Origin: Nitrospirota bacterium
GTDB taxonomy: Bacteria; Nitrospirota_A; Leptospirillia; Leptospirillales; Leptospirillaceae
Assembly (NCBI GenBank): GCA_027335985.1
Contig: DAHWGX010000074.1
Location: 58,680 to 122,679, forward strand
Direction of reading: 5' to 3'
DNA length: 64,000 nt
In this document: positions 1-8,487 of the stretch, piece by piece
How positions within the stretch are numbered: position 1 is the first letter of the stretch
Layout: every line of letters begins with the position of its first letter
The notes under the pieces: model-generated
Seen by the model: only the letters and a program-made list of their open reading frames with translations
What the model was told of the DNA's origin: nothing
Databases searched by the model: none
Translations under genes and position numbers: made by a program

Positions 1-1905
1 ATTTCGCGGCTCCTGTCGGGGGGGCCCACCATTTCAGGGCGACCGATTCGCGCGGAGGAGATTGCCCTCCTCGTCATGAAGCATTCCCACGGCAAAATTC
101 TCCAGGACGCCCTCGACGAGAAAGGGATCCCCTCTGTCTCCTACGGATCCGGAAGCGTTCTGGAAACGGAGGAGGCCTTCGATCTCGAGATGCTTCTTCT
201 GGCGCTCGCCTCTCCGGAGAACCGCCGTCAGGCCCGTATGGTTCTCGCCTCCCGTTTTTTCGGAATGACGGCGGCCGAGCTTCGGGTCCTCGAAGAGGCC
301 CCGGACCTCTGGAACCGCCGCGTCGACCCGTTTTTCGAAGCCGCACGCCGATGGGAGAGCCGGGGGGCGATGGGAACCCTCAGAACCTTCTTTCTCGATC
401 ACGGAATCTTTTCGAGACTGCTCTCCCAGCCGGGAGGGAAACGGCGCGTCACCCATCTTCTCCACCTTTTCGAGATTCTGGAGGCGCAGGGCCGGGACCG
501 CCCCCCGCTCCTTCTTCTTGTGGACCGATACCTTTCGGCGCGCCGGGAGGCTCCCGGTAAAAAGGAGGACGGAAATGCCCCGCGCCTCGAGACCTGCGAT
601 GGCCGTGTCCGGATCCTGACACTCCACAAGGCCAAGGGACTGGAGTTTCCGGTGGTGATTCTCCCTTTCGGCCTTCCGGGCCGCCAGGGACTGGATGAGG
701 GAGAGGAGGCTTCGGGAGAGCTGGCGGAAGAAATGCGCCTGCTTTACGTTGCCCTGACGAGGGCCGTTCATCGGACTGTCCTGATGGTTCCCGCCCGGAC
801 CTCCCGTCAGTCGGCAGTGGGCCACCTTTTCGGTCTGGGGCCGGGTCTCCGCAAAGGGAAGTCGGCCTTCCAGGGCGTCGTCCTTCAGATCGACCGCCTT
901 GTCCGGGAGAATCCCGACCTCTTTGCCCTTCTCCCGGATGGCCCCGCCCCGCTGACTCCGGTCCGGCAACCTTCGGAGAGAGAGTCAGTGCTCGCGGCCC
1001 CCCCGCAATTTCCCTCCATTGCACCGGCGAAAAGGACGGAGAGTTTTTCCTCTCTGGTACGATCCTCCCTGGGGATTTTCGAGGAAAAGGAGGGAGAGCC
1101 TCGGGCTTCCGACGAGGGACGCTCGGAGCCGGAAGGGGAGGGGGAGGGGGCGGGGGAGGCGCCCCTTCCCGCCGGACCGCTCTTCGGCTCCTATTTTCAC
1201 CGGATCATGGAACGGCTTGCCAGGGACGAAGCCTCTTTTGACGGACCCCCGGGAGAGATTCCCGAAGGGCTTCTCGAGAGGGCTCTCGACGATCTCGACC
1301 TTGCGAAGGACCCCTCCTGCCAGCGCTGGCCCTCGGCGGTCCGCCCGCTGGTCGAGCGGACCCTTTCGGCCGCTCTGGGGGAAAGGGCGGAAGGGGCTTT
1401 GACGGAAGAAGGGGACTTCATGACACTGGGGAGGATCCTGCGGGGGGAGCGTACGGTTGAGCAAGAATTTCTTCTTCCGGTTCGGGGCCTTGTGGCCGAA
1501 CGACTTCAGGCGTGTCTTATGCCCGATGGCCCGAAACTCTTCTTCGAACCCTTATCGGGATCACTGAAGGGATTCATCGATCTTGTCTTCCGGTATCGCG
1601 GCCGCTACTACCTCCTGGACTACAAGACCAACCTCCTTTCGGGAGTCTCTCCCTATGCCGGTGCGAGCCTGGCTCGTACGATGGCTGATCACCGTTACGA
1701 TTTCCAGGGCTATCTCTACATTCTGGCCCTCCATCGGCTCCTTTCATTTTGCCATCCGGGATACGACTACGAGCGGGACTTCGGAGGGGCGCTGTTCCTT
1801 TTCGTCCGGGGTGTTGGATTTACCGGCGAGGGGATTCATCGGCTTCGCCCCACGATCTCCGAGCTCGCCTCCTTCGATCGTCTTCTGTCGGGAGACAGAC
1901 CATGA
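1..1905 (+). CDS. recB: RecB-like exonuclease V beta subunit, 5' end missing
   Basis: This is the C-terminal 634 residues of a UvrD/RecB helicase-nuclease. The reading frame is open to the left edge, so the gene starts outside the window; the ATG at 76 is internal. The visible part begins in the second RecA-like domain. It has the helicase motif LTLHKAKGLEFPVVI (about nt 616-660) and motif VI, LLYVALTRA (about 742-768). It ends in a RecB-family nuclease domain with GFIDLVF...YYLLDYKTN (about 1570-1632), whose Asp and Asp-x-Lys are the expected metal and catalytic residues. With RecD it would process double-strand breaks. The TGA stop shares ATGA with the recD start, which points to translational coupling. 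An AddA-type assignment is possible, but the adjacent RecD favours RecB. Confidence 0.9.
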   Translation: MSRLLSGGPTISGRPIRAEEIALLVMKHSHGKILQDALDEKGIPSVSYGSGSVLETEEAFDLEMLLLALASPENRRQARMVLASRFFGMTAAELRVLEEAPDLWNRRVDPFFEAARRWESRGAMGTLRTFFLDHGIFSRLLSQPGGKRRVTHLLHLFEILEAQGRDRPPLLLLVDRYLSARREAPGKKEDGNAPRLETCDGRVRILTLHKAKGLEFPVVILPFGLPGRQGLDEGEEASGELAEEMRLLYVALTRAVHRTVLMVPARTSRQSAVGHLFGLGPGLRKGKSAFQGVVLQIDRLVRENPDLFALLPDGPAPLTPVRQPSERESVLAAPPQFPSIAPAKRTESFSSLVRSSLGIFEEKEGEPRASDEGRSEPEGEGEGAGEAPLPAGPLFGSYFHRIMERLARDEASFDGPPGEIPEGLLERALDDLDLAKDPSCQRWPSAVRPLVERTLSAALGERAEGALTEEGDFMTLGRILRGERTVEQEFLLPVRGLVAERLQACLMPDGPKLFFEPLSGSLKGFIDLVFRYRGRYYLLDYKTNLLSGVSPYAGASLARTMADHRYDFQGYLYILALHRLLSFCHPGYDYERDFGGALFLFVRGVGFTGEGIHRLRPTISELASFDRLLSGDRP

Positions 1906-3635
1906 GCGACGCCGTCCTTTTCCCGCTCATTCCTGAGCCCTGCCGTGGCTGGTTTTCGAAAGCCCGTGAAAAGGGACTCCTCGAGGATGTCGACCGGGCC
2001 CTGGCTGCGACCCTCGTTGGCCTTTCGGACCCTCTCCCATGGGAGGTCCTGGCTGTCTATGCCGTTGCGGCCGCTCTGACCAGTGCCGCCTCCCGGGAAG
2101 GCCATACCCTCCTCGACCTGAATGCCTCCCCTGACTCTCCCTATTTCGAGGAACTCCCCGACCTGTTGCCGGCCCCCTCGTTCTGGCCCGGCCTTCTCGC
2201 GGATGTGGCCGGAATCCCGGACCGGCCTGGCCCGATCATTCTCGACCGGGGCGGCCTTTACCTTTACCGCCACTATCGTGCTGAGATCAGGGTGGCCGAC
2301 CTCCTTGGACGTCGACTTCTTTTCGACCGCGAAAACGGCGGAGCCTCTCCGGAGGTGAAGTGGGACATTCTGGACAGTCTTTTTCCCCTTCAGGGGGCCC
2401 CGTCGGATCCCGCCAATGCCGGGCGTGCTGCCGCCTCGGCATCCCTGTCGCGTTCTCTTCTTCTCCTGACGGGGGGGCCGGGGACCGGAAAAACATGGAC
2501 GGCCGCCCGCATCCTGGCCCTTCATCGAATTCTCTCTCCCTCCGCCCGCATCGTCGCGGCGGCCCCGACCGGAAAGGCGGCCGCGCGGATGTCGGAGGCC
2601 CTGTCAGCCATGGAATTCCCAGGCCCCCCGCTGCCGACCATGACCCTGCACCGCCTGCTCGGAGCGGGGAGGCAGGGTTTTGCCCGGGGCCCGGGGAATC
2701 TCCTCGACTGGGACCTTGTCCTGGTGGACGAGCTGTCGATGGTCGATCTTCCCCTCATGGACCGCCTTCTGGTCTCCCTCCCCGAGCGTTCCCGCCTCAT
2801 CCTGACGGGGGATCGCAACCAGCTGGCCTCTGTCGGGACGGGCTCGGTCATGGGGGATCTCTGCGGGGCTCTTGAGCGGGGGGGGCGAACGGCAAAGGAT
2901 GCCGGGGCCCTGACGGTTCTGACCCACAACTTCCGCCAGTCGGCCTCCCCGGGCCTCCGGTCCTTTGCCCAGGCCATTGCCTCCGGAAATTCCCGCAGGG
3001 CAGTTGACGAGCTCTGTGCGGGAGCTTCGGGTCTCTCCTTCCTTCCCGCGGAGCCGGGGTCCCGACTCCCGCTTGAGATCCTGCGGGAGGGATGGGACGG
3101 GCTTTCGCGCATGCCGCCTCCCTCGGGCGGCCCCCTTCCGATGGATTCCTTCATGGCTCTGACGGCCCTTCGTGAGGGGCCTGCCGGGAGCCGGACGGTC
3201 AACCGGGCGGTCCAGGGGATTTTTCGCCATGATCCCTCCGGGGTTTTGGGTTCCGCCCCGGTGATCGTTCTCGAGAACAGCTACGACACGGGCCTCATGA
3301 ACGGGGATCTGGGGATTCTTTCCGGGTCCCGCCTTTTCGTCGGCAAGGAGCGCGGACTTGTGATCCTTCCGGAACGCCTCGCTCCCGATTGGGAGTTTTC
3401 CTATGCCCTGACCGTCCACAAGAGTCAGGGATCTGAATTCGACCATGTGCTTCTTCTGATCGGCGCGGTCGATCATCCACTCCTCACCCGCTCTCTTCTC
3501 TATACCGCGGCCACCCGCGCCCGCTTCCGTCTGACCGTATGGGGATCTCTCCCACTCCTGGAGCGGATGATCCGGAGGCAGTCATGGCGAACCTCAGCTT
3601 TGTCCGACCGCCTCTCAGCCCTTTTGAGCCCGTGA
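1902..3635 (+). CDS. recD: RecD-like exonuclease V alpha subunit helicase
   Basis: A 577-residue SF1B helicase. I place the start at the ATG at 1902, which overlaps the recB stop by 4 bases; the frame is also open upstream, but that part lies inside recB. The Walker A motif is GGPGTGKTWTA (about nt 2470-2502), motif II is VDELSMVDLPLM, and the C-terminal motifs are VHKSQGSEFDHVLL and YTAATRARFRLTVWG. The length is close to E. coli RecD (about 608). The product should be the 5'-3' motor of RecBCD. No recC is in view; it may lie left of the window. Confidence 0.92.
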   Translation: MSDAVLFPLIPEPCRGWFSKAREKGLLEDVDRALAATLVGLSDPLPWEVLAVYAVAAALTSAASREGHTLLDLNASPDSPYFEELPDLLPAPSFWPGLLADVAGIPDRPGPIILDRGGLYLYRHYRAEIRVADLLGRRLLFDRENGGASPEVKWDILDSLFPLQGAPSDPANAGRAAASASLSRSLLLLTGGPGTGKTWTAARILALHRILSPSARIVAAAPTGKAAARMSEALSAMEFPGPPLPTMTLHRLLGAGRQGFARGPGNLLDWDLVLVDELSMVDLPLMDRLLVSLPERSRLILTGDRNQLASVGTGSVMGDLCGALERGGRTAKDAGALTVLTHNFRQSASPGLRSFAQAIASGNSRRAVDELCAGASGLSFLPAEPGSRLPLEILREGWDGLSRMPPPSGGPLPMDSFMALTALREGPAGSRTVNRAVQGIFRHDPSGVLGSAPVIVLENSYDTGLMNGDLGILSGSRLFVGKERGLVILPERLAPDWEFSYALTVHKSQGSEFDHVLLLIGAVDHPLLTRSLLYTAATRARFRLTVWGSLPLLERMIRRQSWRTSALSDRLSALLSP

Positions 3636-4151
3636 TGATTCCTTCCGGCGAACCTCCGGATTCCAAATCGGGCCATCATCGTTATTGCGGGAATGACTCC
3701 GTCAACGTCCAGAACCTCTGACAGACTTCTTTTGCATCTTGTCAGCCCAATGAACCGGGCTATCCCTTGAAGCGGCCGGAGAAGCTTCCTCGGGCGGCTT
3801 CCGAGGGCTCCTGTTCCCGTGCTCCCTGCAGAAAGCGGGTGGCATGATCGGGACGTTTCCTGTCTGTAAAGTGTTAAGTATTTGTGTAGGAAATGAATTT
3901 ATAATTTTTCCATTTTTTAGGGATCGTCAGCTTCAAGTTTGTCGTCGATTGGTCCGATGAAGAAGGTGCGGCCCCTTCTTCGCCCTGATCCGCCCGGAAG
4001 CCCGCCGTAAGCCTCCCAAAACCAAAAACAAAAATATATTCCATACTGATAGGCTATTTTTTAATTTAAAATCAAAAATACTTTGTTTACAATAACTAAT
4101 AATTATTATAATACAAATATTTTGTTTATTGTAAATATTTTAATTATATAT
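3636..4151. other. Intergenic region turning sharply AT-rich
   Basis: There is no convincing gene between recD and the RHH gene. The first part (to about 4010) has ordinary composition. From about 4010 the sequence becomes very AT-rich, with runs of A and T and the dyad structures listed separately. This contrasts with the GC-rich flanks and marks either a regulatory or replication-like region or the border of transferred DNA. Confidence 0.6.
4086..4135. repeat. Nested AT-rich dyad upstream of the RHH gene
   Basis: TTTACAATAA at 4086-4095 and its exact reverse complement TTATTGTAAA at 4126-4135 form a 10-base inverted repeat. Between them lies the perfect 12-base palindrome TAATAATTATTA (4097-4108). 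The arrangement is typical of binding sites for dimeric DNA-binding proteins or of AT-rich unwinding elements; which of these it is cannot be told from the sequence. Confidence 0.65.
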
Positions 4152-4179
4152 TTGACAAGCACCATATTAGTGTTAGAAT
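4152..4179 (+). promoter_or_regulatory. Sigma-70-like promoter of the RHH/vWA locus
   Basis: TTGACA at 4152-4157 and TAGAAT at 4174-4179 are separated by 16 bases, close to the consensus. Transcription would begin at or just beside the ATG at 4186, so the first gene may be leaderless or nearly so. Confidence 0.65.
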
Positions 4180-4186
4180 GACACTA
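4168..4186. promoter_or_regulatory. Inverted repeat over the -10 box, likely RHH operator
   Basis: TAGTGT (4168-4173), a 7-base spacer and ACACTA (4181-4186) form a perfect 6-base inverted repeat that covers the -10 element and the first base of the start codon. Arc/CopG-type proteins often repress their own promoter through such short repeats. Self-repression by the product of the gene starting at 4186 is an inference. Confidence 0.55.
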
Positions 4187-4371
4187 TGAAAAGGATGACG
4201 CTGCGCATGAATGAAGCGCTATACAGAATCATAAAGGAACGGGCCACACGGGAGCACCGTTCGATTCACGCGGAGATTCTTGTCGTCCTTGAACGCTTCT
4301 TCGGCGGGGCCAGGGGAGCGGAGCTGGTCATGGAAGAAAAAGAAGAGAGATCCTCGCCGAGGGATCGCTGA
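4186..4371 (+). CDS. Arc-type ribbon-helix-helix DNA-binding protein
   Basis: A 61-residue protein. The N-terminus MKRMTLRMNEALYRIIKER gives the beta strand and first helix of an Arc/CopG fold, and HRSIHAEILVVLERFF gives the second helix. Such proteins bind DNA as dimers or tetramers. The C-terminal tail is charged and probably disordered. The operator-like repeat over its promoter suggests self-repression. RHH proteins are often antitoxins, but no toxin-sized partner follows; the next gene encodes a coiled coil. It may instead control the three genes behind it. Confidence 0.8.
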   Translation: MKRMTLRMNEALYRIIKERATREHRSIHAEILVVLERFFGGARGAELVMEEKEERSSPRDR

Positions 4372-4430
4372 TCGGGAGATCCGGCGGAGGCCGGAATTAT
4401 AAACGGGTTGCATACTGAAAGGATTCCAAG

Positions 4431-4772
4431 ATGTTAGGTGACAAGGACATCAACAAGATCATCAACGCGGTAAAAGAGTACAACGACCTCCTCGAGAAGT
4501 CCTCTGTGGTCATGGACCGCCTGGCGGAGACCAAGAAACAGTGGGACATTCTCCTGACCGATCGGGACGCTCTCCGGGCCGAGTCGGAGAGGATGAACCG
4601 CTTTATCGCCCAGTTCAAGGAAGACTACCAGAATTTCCATGCGAGGGAATCCCAGTGGGTCAACTCGGTGGCCGACCTTCACACCAAGCTTCAGTTCATG
4701 GTCGATGAACTCAACACCATCGTCAGCCATCACCGGAGAAATTCGGTCGAAGGCAGCGGTGTCATCAACTAA
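4431..4772 (+). CDS. Coiled-coil protein of unknown function
   Basis: A 113-residue, largely helical and highly charged protein with no signal peptide, no membrane segment and no cysteine. Heptad-like spacing of hydrophobic residues runs from about residue 5 to 100, which predicts a long coiled coil. The start is the ATG at 4431 with GAAAGGA upstream. It lies between the RHH gene and the membrane protein gene, on the same strand. I do not recognise the family. It could be a cytoplasmic partner of the membrane protein. Confidence 0.7.
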   Translation: MLGDKDINKIINAVKEYNDLLEKSSVVMDRLAETKKQWDILLTDRDALRAESERMNRFIAQFKEDYQNFHARESQWVNSVADLHTKLQFMVDELNTIVSHHRRNSVEGSGVIN

Positions 4773-4781
4773 CGCGGGATC

Positions 4782-4801
4782 GGTTGCCCCTAAAGGCAAC
4801 C
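4782..4801 (+). promoter_or_regulatory. mRNA hairpin between the coiled-coil and membrane genes
   Basis: GGTTGCC (4782-4788) and GGCAACC (4795-4801) form a perfect 7-base stem with a 6-base loop. It sits just upstream of the TAAGGAG ribosome site (4804-4810) of the next gene. There is no T-run, so it is not a standard terminator. It could stabilise processed mRNA or tune expression. Confidence 0.5.
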
Positions 4802-4817
4802 ACTAAGGAGCGACACC

Positions 4818-5903
4818 ATGAGACACAAGACCCTTTCCAGACCGATATTTCCGGATGACGAACTGATCCGCAAGACGGGCCACGAGGACGGACTGGCAGG
4901 TCTGCCCGCTGGAAGCAGCTACGAGGCAGGCCCTTTCGAGCGGTCGATCATCGCCGCCGGTGAGTCGAAGATCAGCGAGATTTACGCCCAGACGGCGCAG
5001 GAGCTCTATCGTCATGAAGGGCGATCCTCGAATCTGTCCAACGCCTACGAGTCCAACCAGTACCGCCTCAAGGAAGTGCTGCTTCGCTACAAGAACCGTA
5101 AGGAGATTGTAGGACGGGATGTGGTCATTCCGGTTCCCTACTTCATTCACTGGCTTGTGGTGATCCTGCTGGCGATTGGAGAGTTCCCCCTGAACGTCGT
5201 CGTCTTCCGGATGTTCGGAGAGCCGGAGCTGATGACTTACGTCATGAGCATGACCCTCTCTCTAACGCTTCCTCTGATCGGGGTCTTCCTTGGGCTTCAG
5301 GTCCGGACACTGGTCAAGCCGAAGGTCGCTACGGCCATCATGATTCTGCTCGCCCCGACGACTGTTCTCGGAGCGCTCACCGCCCTCTCCTTCATCCGCA
5401 ACATGTATGTGACTCTCCACGCCGAGCACAGGCTGGGGGGGGGCTCGGGCAACATGGTCTACGCCATGTTTGCGATCAACCTCCTGATATTCATGGGAGC
5501 CTACATGGTCTCCTTTTTTGCCCATGACCAGGATTCCGAGCTGGACGCCCTGCATGTCGCCGTCGTGCGGCTCGACAAGAAGCGGACAAAACTGCGGGAC
5601 AGGCTTTCCCAGGCGATCTCCAGGACGAACGCGATCATCCGGGCCGGTCGCGGCGAAGCGGAGCGGGTCCTCTCCGAAACGGCGGTCAAGATGGCCGTCT
5701 ATCGCCAGGCCAACATGGCCTCGCGCGGAGGGACCGTCGCTCCGTCTTCCTTTTCAAGAAATCCCGAGTCTGCCACACTCAAGCGGTGGTGGCCTGATCT
5801 CAAGATTCCGGATGCGGCCGAGTCGATGGCGAACAATCCTGCCGGAGGCGAAAAGCCGACCGATGGACAGGGTCGGCCCCTATTTTCCACAGGGAGGGCG
5901 TAA
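4818..5903 (+). CDS. Four-helix membrane protein of unknown function
   Basis: A 361-residue protein with a cytoplasm-like charged N-terminus (residues 1-105) and four predicted membrane helices at about 108-130, 139-162, 170-192 and 213-235. A long charged, coiled-coil-like segment follows (about 237-300), then a low-complexity tail. The start at 4818 has a strong TAAGGAG site. The gene ends one base before the vWA gene, so the two are surely co-expressed. I do not recognise the family. The layout suits a membrane scaffold linking a cytoplasmic coiled coil to a periplasmic vWA protein. Confidence 0.75.
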   Translation: MRHKTLSRPIFPDDELIRKTGHEDGLAGLPAGSSYEAGPFERSIIAAGESKISEIYAQTAQELYRHEGRSSNLSNAYESNQYRLKEVLLRYKNRKEIVGRDVVIPVPYFIHWLVVILLAIGEFPLNVVVFRMFGEPELMTYVMSMTLSLTLPLIGVFLGLQVRTLVKPKVATAIMILLAPTTVLGALTALSFIRNMYVTLHAEHRLGGGSGNMVYAMFAINLLIFMGAYMVSFFAHDQDSELDALHVAVVRLDKKRTKLRDRLSQAISRTNAIIRAGRGEAERVLSETAVKMAVYRQANMASRGGTVAPSSFSRNPESATLKRWWPDLKIPDAAESMANNPAGGEKPTDGQGRPLFSTGRA

Positions 5904-5904
5904 G

Positions 5905-6789
5905 ATGAACGCATGGGGAGAGAGGGCCGGCCGACTTCTGGCCGGTCTCGGGATGGGGGCACTGACAGTACTCACGCTCCCCGATATTCCGGCCTTCCTT
6001 CCGGGGTTTCACGAGCCACAGGAGGCCCGGGCGGAGGAGTCTGCGGATCCCGGACGAGACATCCTGGTCTTCGTCGACGAGACCGGGAGCACCGGCCGCC
6101 AGTTCGACGTTTACAGACGGGCTCTTCTCGAGCGGATCGTGCCGGAACTCAAGGCCGGGGACCGTCTGAGGGTCGCTCCGATCGTCGACGACAATTCTTT
6201 GGTCTCGAGCTTCATGGCCGAAGGGAGCCTTCCTGACCGGCCCGGGTTCGATAGTCTTTCGGAAAATGAAATCGACTACAAGAACGAGGTCAAGCAGGAA
6301 AAGGCGCAGGACAAGGAGATCCGCAACAAACTTCTCGCCACCCTTACGGCTAAACTCAAAAAGCCAGGGAAGTCCCGCTACACCGATCTTTTTGGGGCGG
6401 CCCGCATGGCCTCCCAGCTCTTTTCCGCCGACCGGAAGAGACCTGTTCTGGTCTTCCTGTCGGACATGCAGGAGGACCGGGGGCGATTCCGGTACAAAGA
6501 CATGAAGTGGAACGCCAGGGACCTGAAACGGGTCGAAAAGGCCTACGGCTTTCCCGATCTTAAAAATGTTTGCGTCTATGTGATCGGAACGCGCTCCCCC
6601 TCGATCGAGAAGAGCCGAAAGATGAGCGAGTTCTGGCTGCAGTATTTCCGGAAGTCGGGGGCCGACATCCAGCCGTCCCACATCGGCTCGATGCTGGTCA
6701 ACTGGCCACCGGAGGAGGGGTGCGGCAAATCGCGGGCCATTCCGAAAAAGGATGAAAGCTGGCTCCAGAAGCTCAGGAAGCAGCTCTGA
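5905..6789 (+). CDS. Exported von Willebrand factor A domain protein
   Basis: A 294-residue protein. The N-terminus has basic residues, a hydrophobic stretch (about 10-32) and an ARA-E cleavage-like site near 43, suggesting export. From residue 52, DILVFVDETGSTG matches the first strand and MIDAS motif of a vWA domain (D58, T60, S62; D-x-T-x-S instead of the usual D-x-S-x-S). Later PVLVFLSDMQED fits the second conserved acidic strand. vWA domains bind metal and mediate protein contacts. The start is the ATG at 5905, directly after the stop of the membrane gene; the frame is open further upstream, but that part overlaps the previous gene. The role is unknown. Confidence 0.75.
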   Translation: MNAWGERAGRLLAGLGMGALTVLTLPDIPAFLPGFHEPQEARAEESADPGRDILVFVDETGSTGRQFDVYRRALLERIVPELKAGDRLRVAPIVDDNSLVSSFMAEGSLPDRPGFDSLSENEIDYKNEVKQEKAQDKEIRNKLLATLTAKLKKPGKSRYTDLFGAARMASQLFSADRKRPVLVFLSDMQEDRGRFRYKDMKWNARDLKRVEKAYGFPDLKNVCVYVIGTRSPSIEKSRKMSEFWLQYFRKSGADIQPSHIGSMLVNWPPEEGCGKSRAIPKKDESWLQKLRKQL

Positions 6790-6831
6790 GAGAATGTCGG
6801 GACGTTCCCCCTCCCGAAGGCCTTCCCGTCC

Positions 6832-8487
6832 CTAGGACCGGAGGGCCTTTCTGATTTCCCGGTCGGCCGTTTCAAGAATTTCCTGGAGATGGGTCTCGCT
6901 CCGGGTACTCTCCCCGTAAATCTTGAGGATCTCCTCCGTTCCCGATGGCCGGGCAGCAAACCACCCCGAAGCGCATTCGACCTTGATTCCGCCGATCGGC
7001 TCTCCGTTTCCCGGGGCTGTCGTCAGAATTCTCAGGACGGGTTCGCCCGCCAGCGAATCAAGGGGGAGGCGTGCCGGAGTGATTTTCCCGAGGGAGACCC
7101 GGAGGGAAGCGTCGGCCGGGGCATCGATCCGCCGGTAGTAATGAGGCCCGAAGCGGTTGACGAGATCCGCGTACTGGAGTCCCGGCTCCCGTCCCGTCAC
7201 TGCCGCGATTTCGGCCGCACAGAGGGAGGCAATGAGGCCGTCCTTGTCGGTGGTCCAGACCGTCCCGTTCCGCCGGAGAAAGGAGGCTCCGGCGCTCTCC
7301 TCTCCTCCGAGTCCCAGCGTTCCGTCGAGAAGTCCCTCCACGAACCACTTGAAGCCGACGGGAACCTCGAGAAGGGGCCGGTCCAGTGATTCTGCGACAC
7401 GGTCGATCATCCGGCTCGACACGATGGTCTTGCCAATCCGGACCCCGGAGCCCCAGAGTGGCCGGTGGGAAAAGAGGTAGGAGATCAGGACCGCAAGGTA
7501 GTTGTTGGGGTTCATGAGGCCGGCGCTGGGCGAGACGATCCCGTGGCGGTCGTGGTCGGTGTCGCATCCAAAGGAGATGTCGAATTTTCCGGCCATCTCC
7601 ACGAGTCGTTTCATGGCCCATGGAGAAGATGGGTCCATCCGTATCTTGCCGTCCCAGTCCACGGTCATGAAGGAGAAGGTCGGGTCGAGCGTTTCCCGGA
7701 CCACGGTCAGATCCAGCCGATACTCTTCGGCGATCCGACCCCAGTAATGGACTCCGGCTCCCCCCAGGGGATCGACGCCGATCCGGATCCCGGAGCTCCG
7801 GATCGCCTCCATGTCGATCACCTCTCCCAGGTCGGCCACGTAGGCGGACAAATAATCCCGGCCATGGACCGTGTCCGCCTCCATCGCCCGGTCGAAGGGG
7901 ATCCGGCGCACGCCGGACAACCCTTCCGCCAGAAGACGATTGGCAGTCTCCTCGATCCAACGGGTAGCGGCCGGATCGGCCGGCCCCCCTCCCGGGGGAT
8001 TGTACTTGAAGCCACCGTCCTCAGGCGGGTTGTGCGAGGGGGTGATCACGATGCCGTCGGCGGGGGAGGGAGGGCTCCCTCCGTCCCGGGGATGGTTGTA
8101 GGTCAGGATGGCATGGCTGACAACAGGGGTCGGTGTCGGCTCGTCGTGATCGGAGACGATGGTAGTGACGCCGTTGGCGGCGAGAACAGAGAGGGCGGTG
8201 ACGAATGCGGGACGGGAAAGGGCGTGGGTGTCGGCTCCGACGAAGAGGGGGCCTTCGATTCCTCTGGTTTTCCTGTAGAGGCAAACGGCCTGGGTGACCG
8301 CCAGGATATGGTCTTCGTTGAAGGTGCCTTCGAAGGCGCTTCCCCGGTGGCCGGAGGTCCCGAAGGAGACCCGCTGGGCGGGGTTGTCCGGATCCGGGCG
8401 CCTTGCGAAAAAATCGGTGACGAGCCGGGAAACGTCGATGATCAGGGACGGGGGGGGCGCCTGGCCGGACAGGGGACTCACGCTCAT
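6832..8487 (-). CDS. pgm: Phosphoglucomutase, alpha-D-glucose specific
   Basis: A 551-residue enzyme interconverting glucose 1-phosphate and glucose 6-phosphate. Motifs of the alpha-D-phosphohexomutase family: phosphoserine loop TPSHNPPEDGG, metal-binding loop DTDHDRHG and sugar-binding GGEESAGAS. The C-terminal RPSGTEEILKIYGES is the phosphate-binding domain. The length matches E. coli Pgm (546). The start at 8487 has AAGGAG ahead of it and overlaps the stop of the HAD gene by 4 bases (ATGA); longer frames upstream lie in that gene. It feeds glycogen and nucleotide-sugar synthesis. Confidence 0.93.
   Translation of the reverse strand: MSVSPLSGQAPPPSLIIDVSRLVTDFFARRPDPDNPAQRVSFGTSGHRGSAFEGTFNEDHILAVTQAVCLYRKTRGIEGPLFVGADTHALSRPAFVTALSVLAANGVTTIVSDHDEPTPTPVVSHAILTYNHPRDGGSPPSPADGIVITPSHNPPEDGGFKYNPPGGGPADPAATRWIEETANRLLAEGLSGVRRIPFDRAMEADTVHGRDYLSAYVADLGEVIDMEAIRSSGIRIGVDPLGGAGVHYWGRIAEEYRLDLTVVRETLDPTFSFMTVDWDGKIRMDPSSPWAMKRLVEMAGKFDISFGCDTDHDRHGIVSPSAGLMNPNNYLAVLISYLFSHRPLWGSGVRIGKTIVSSRMIDRVAESLDRPLLEVPVGFKWFVEGLLDGTLGLGGEESAGASFLRRNGTVWTTDKDGLIASLCAAEIAAVTGREPGLQYADLVNRFGPHYYRRIDAPADASLRVSLGKITPARLPLDSLAGEPVLRILTTAPGNGEPIGGIKVECASGWFAARPSGTEEILKIYGESTRSETHLQEILETADREIRKALRS

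Noticed and set aside
34..969. A 311-codon minus-strand frame opposite recB
   Set aside because: It lies wholly antisense to the recB helicase motifs, has no motif or ribosome site, and is explained by high GC in the third codon position.
4186..4772. A toxin-antitoxin pair (RHH antitoxin plus next gene as toxin)
   Set aside because: The second protein is a long coiled coil without features of known toxins, and two further genes of the same run follow.
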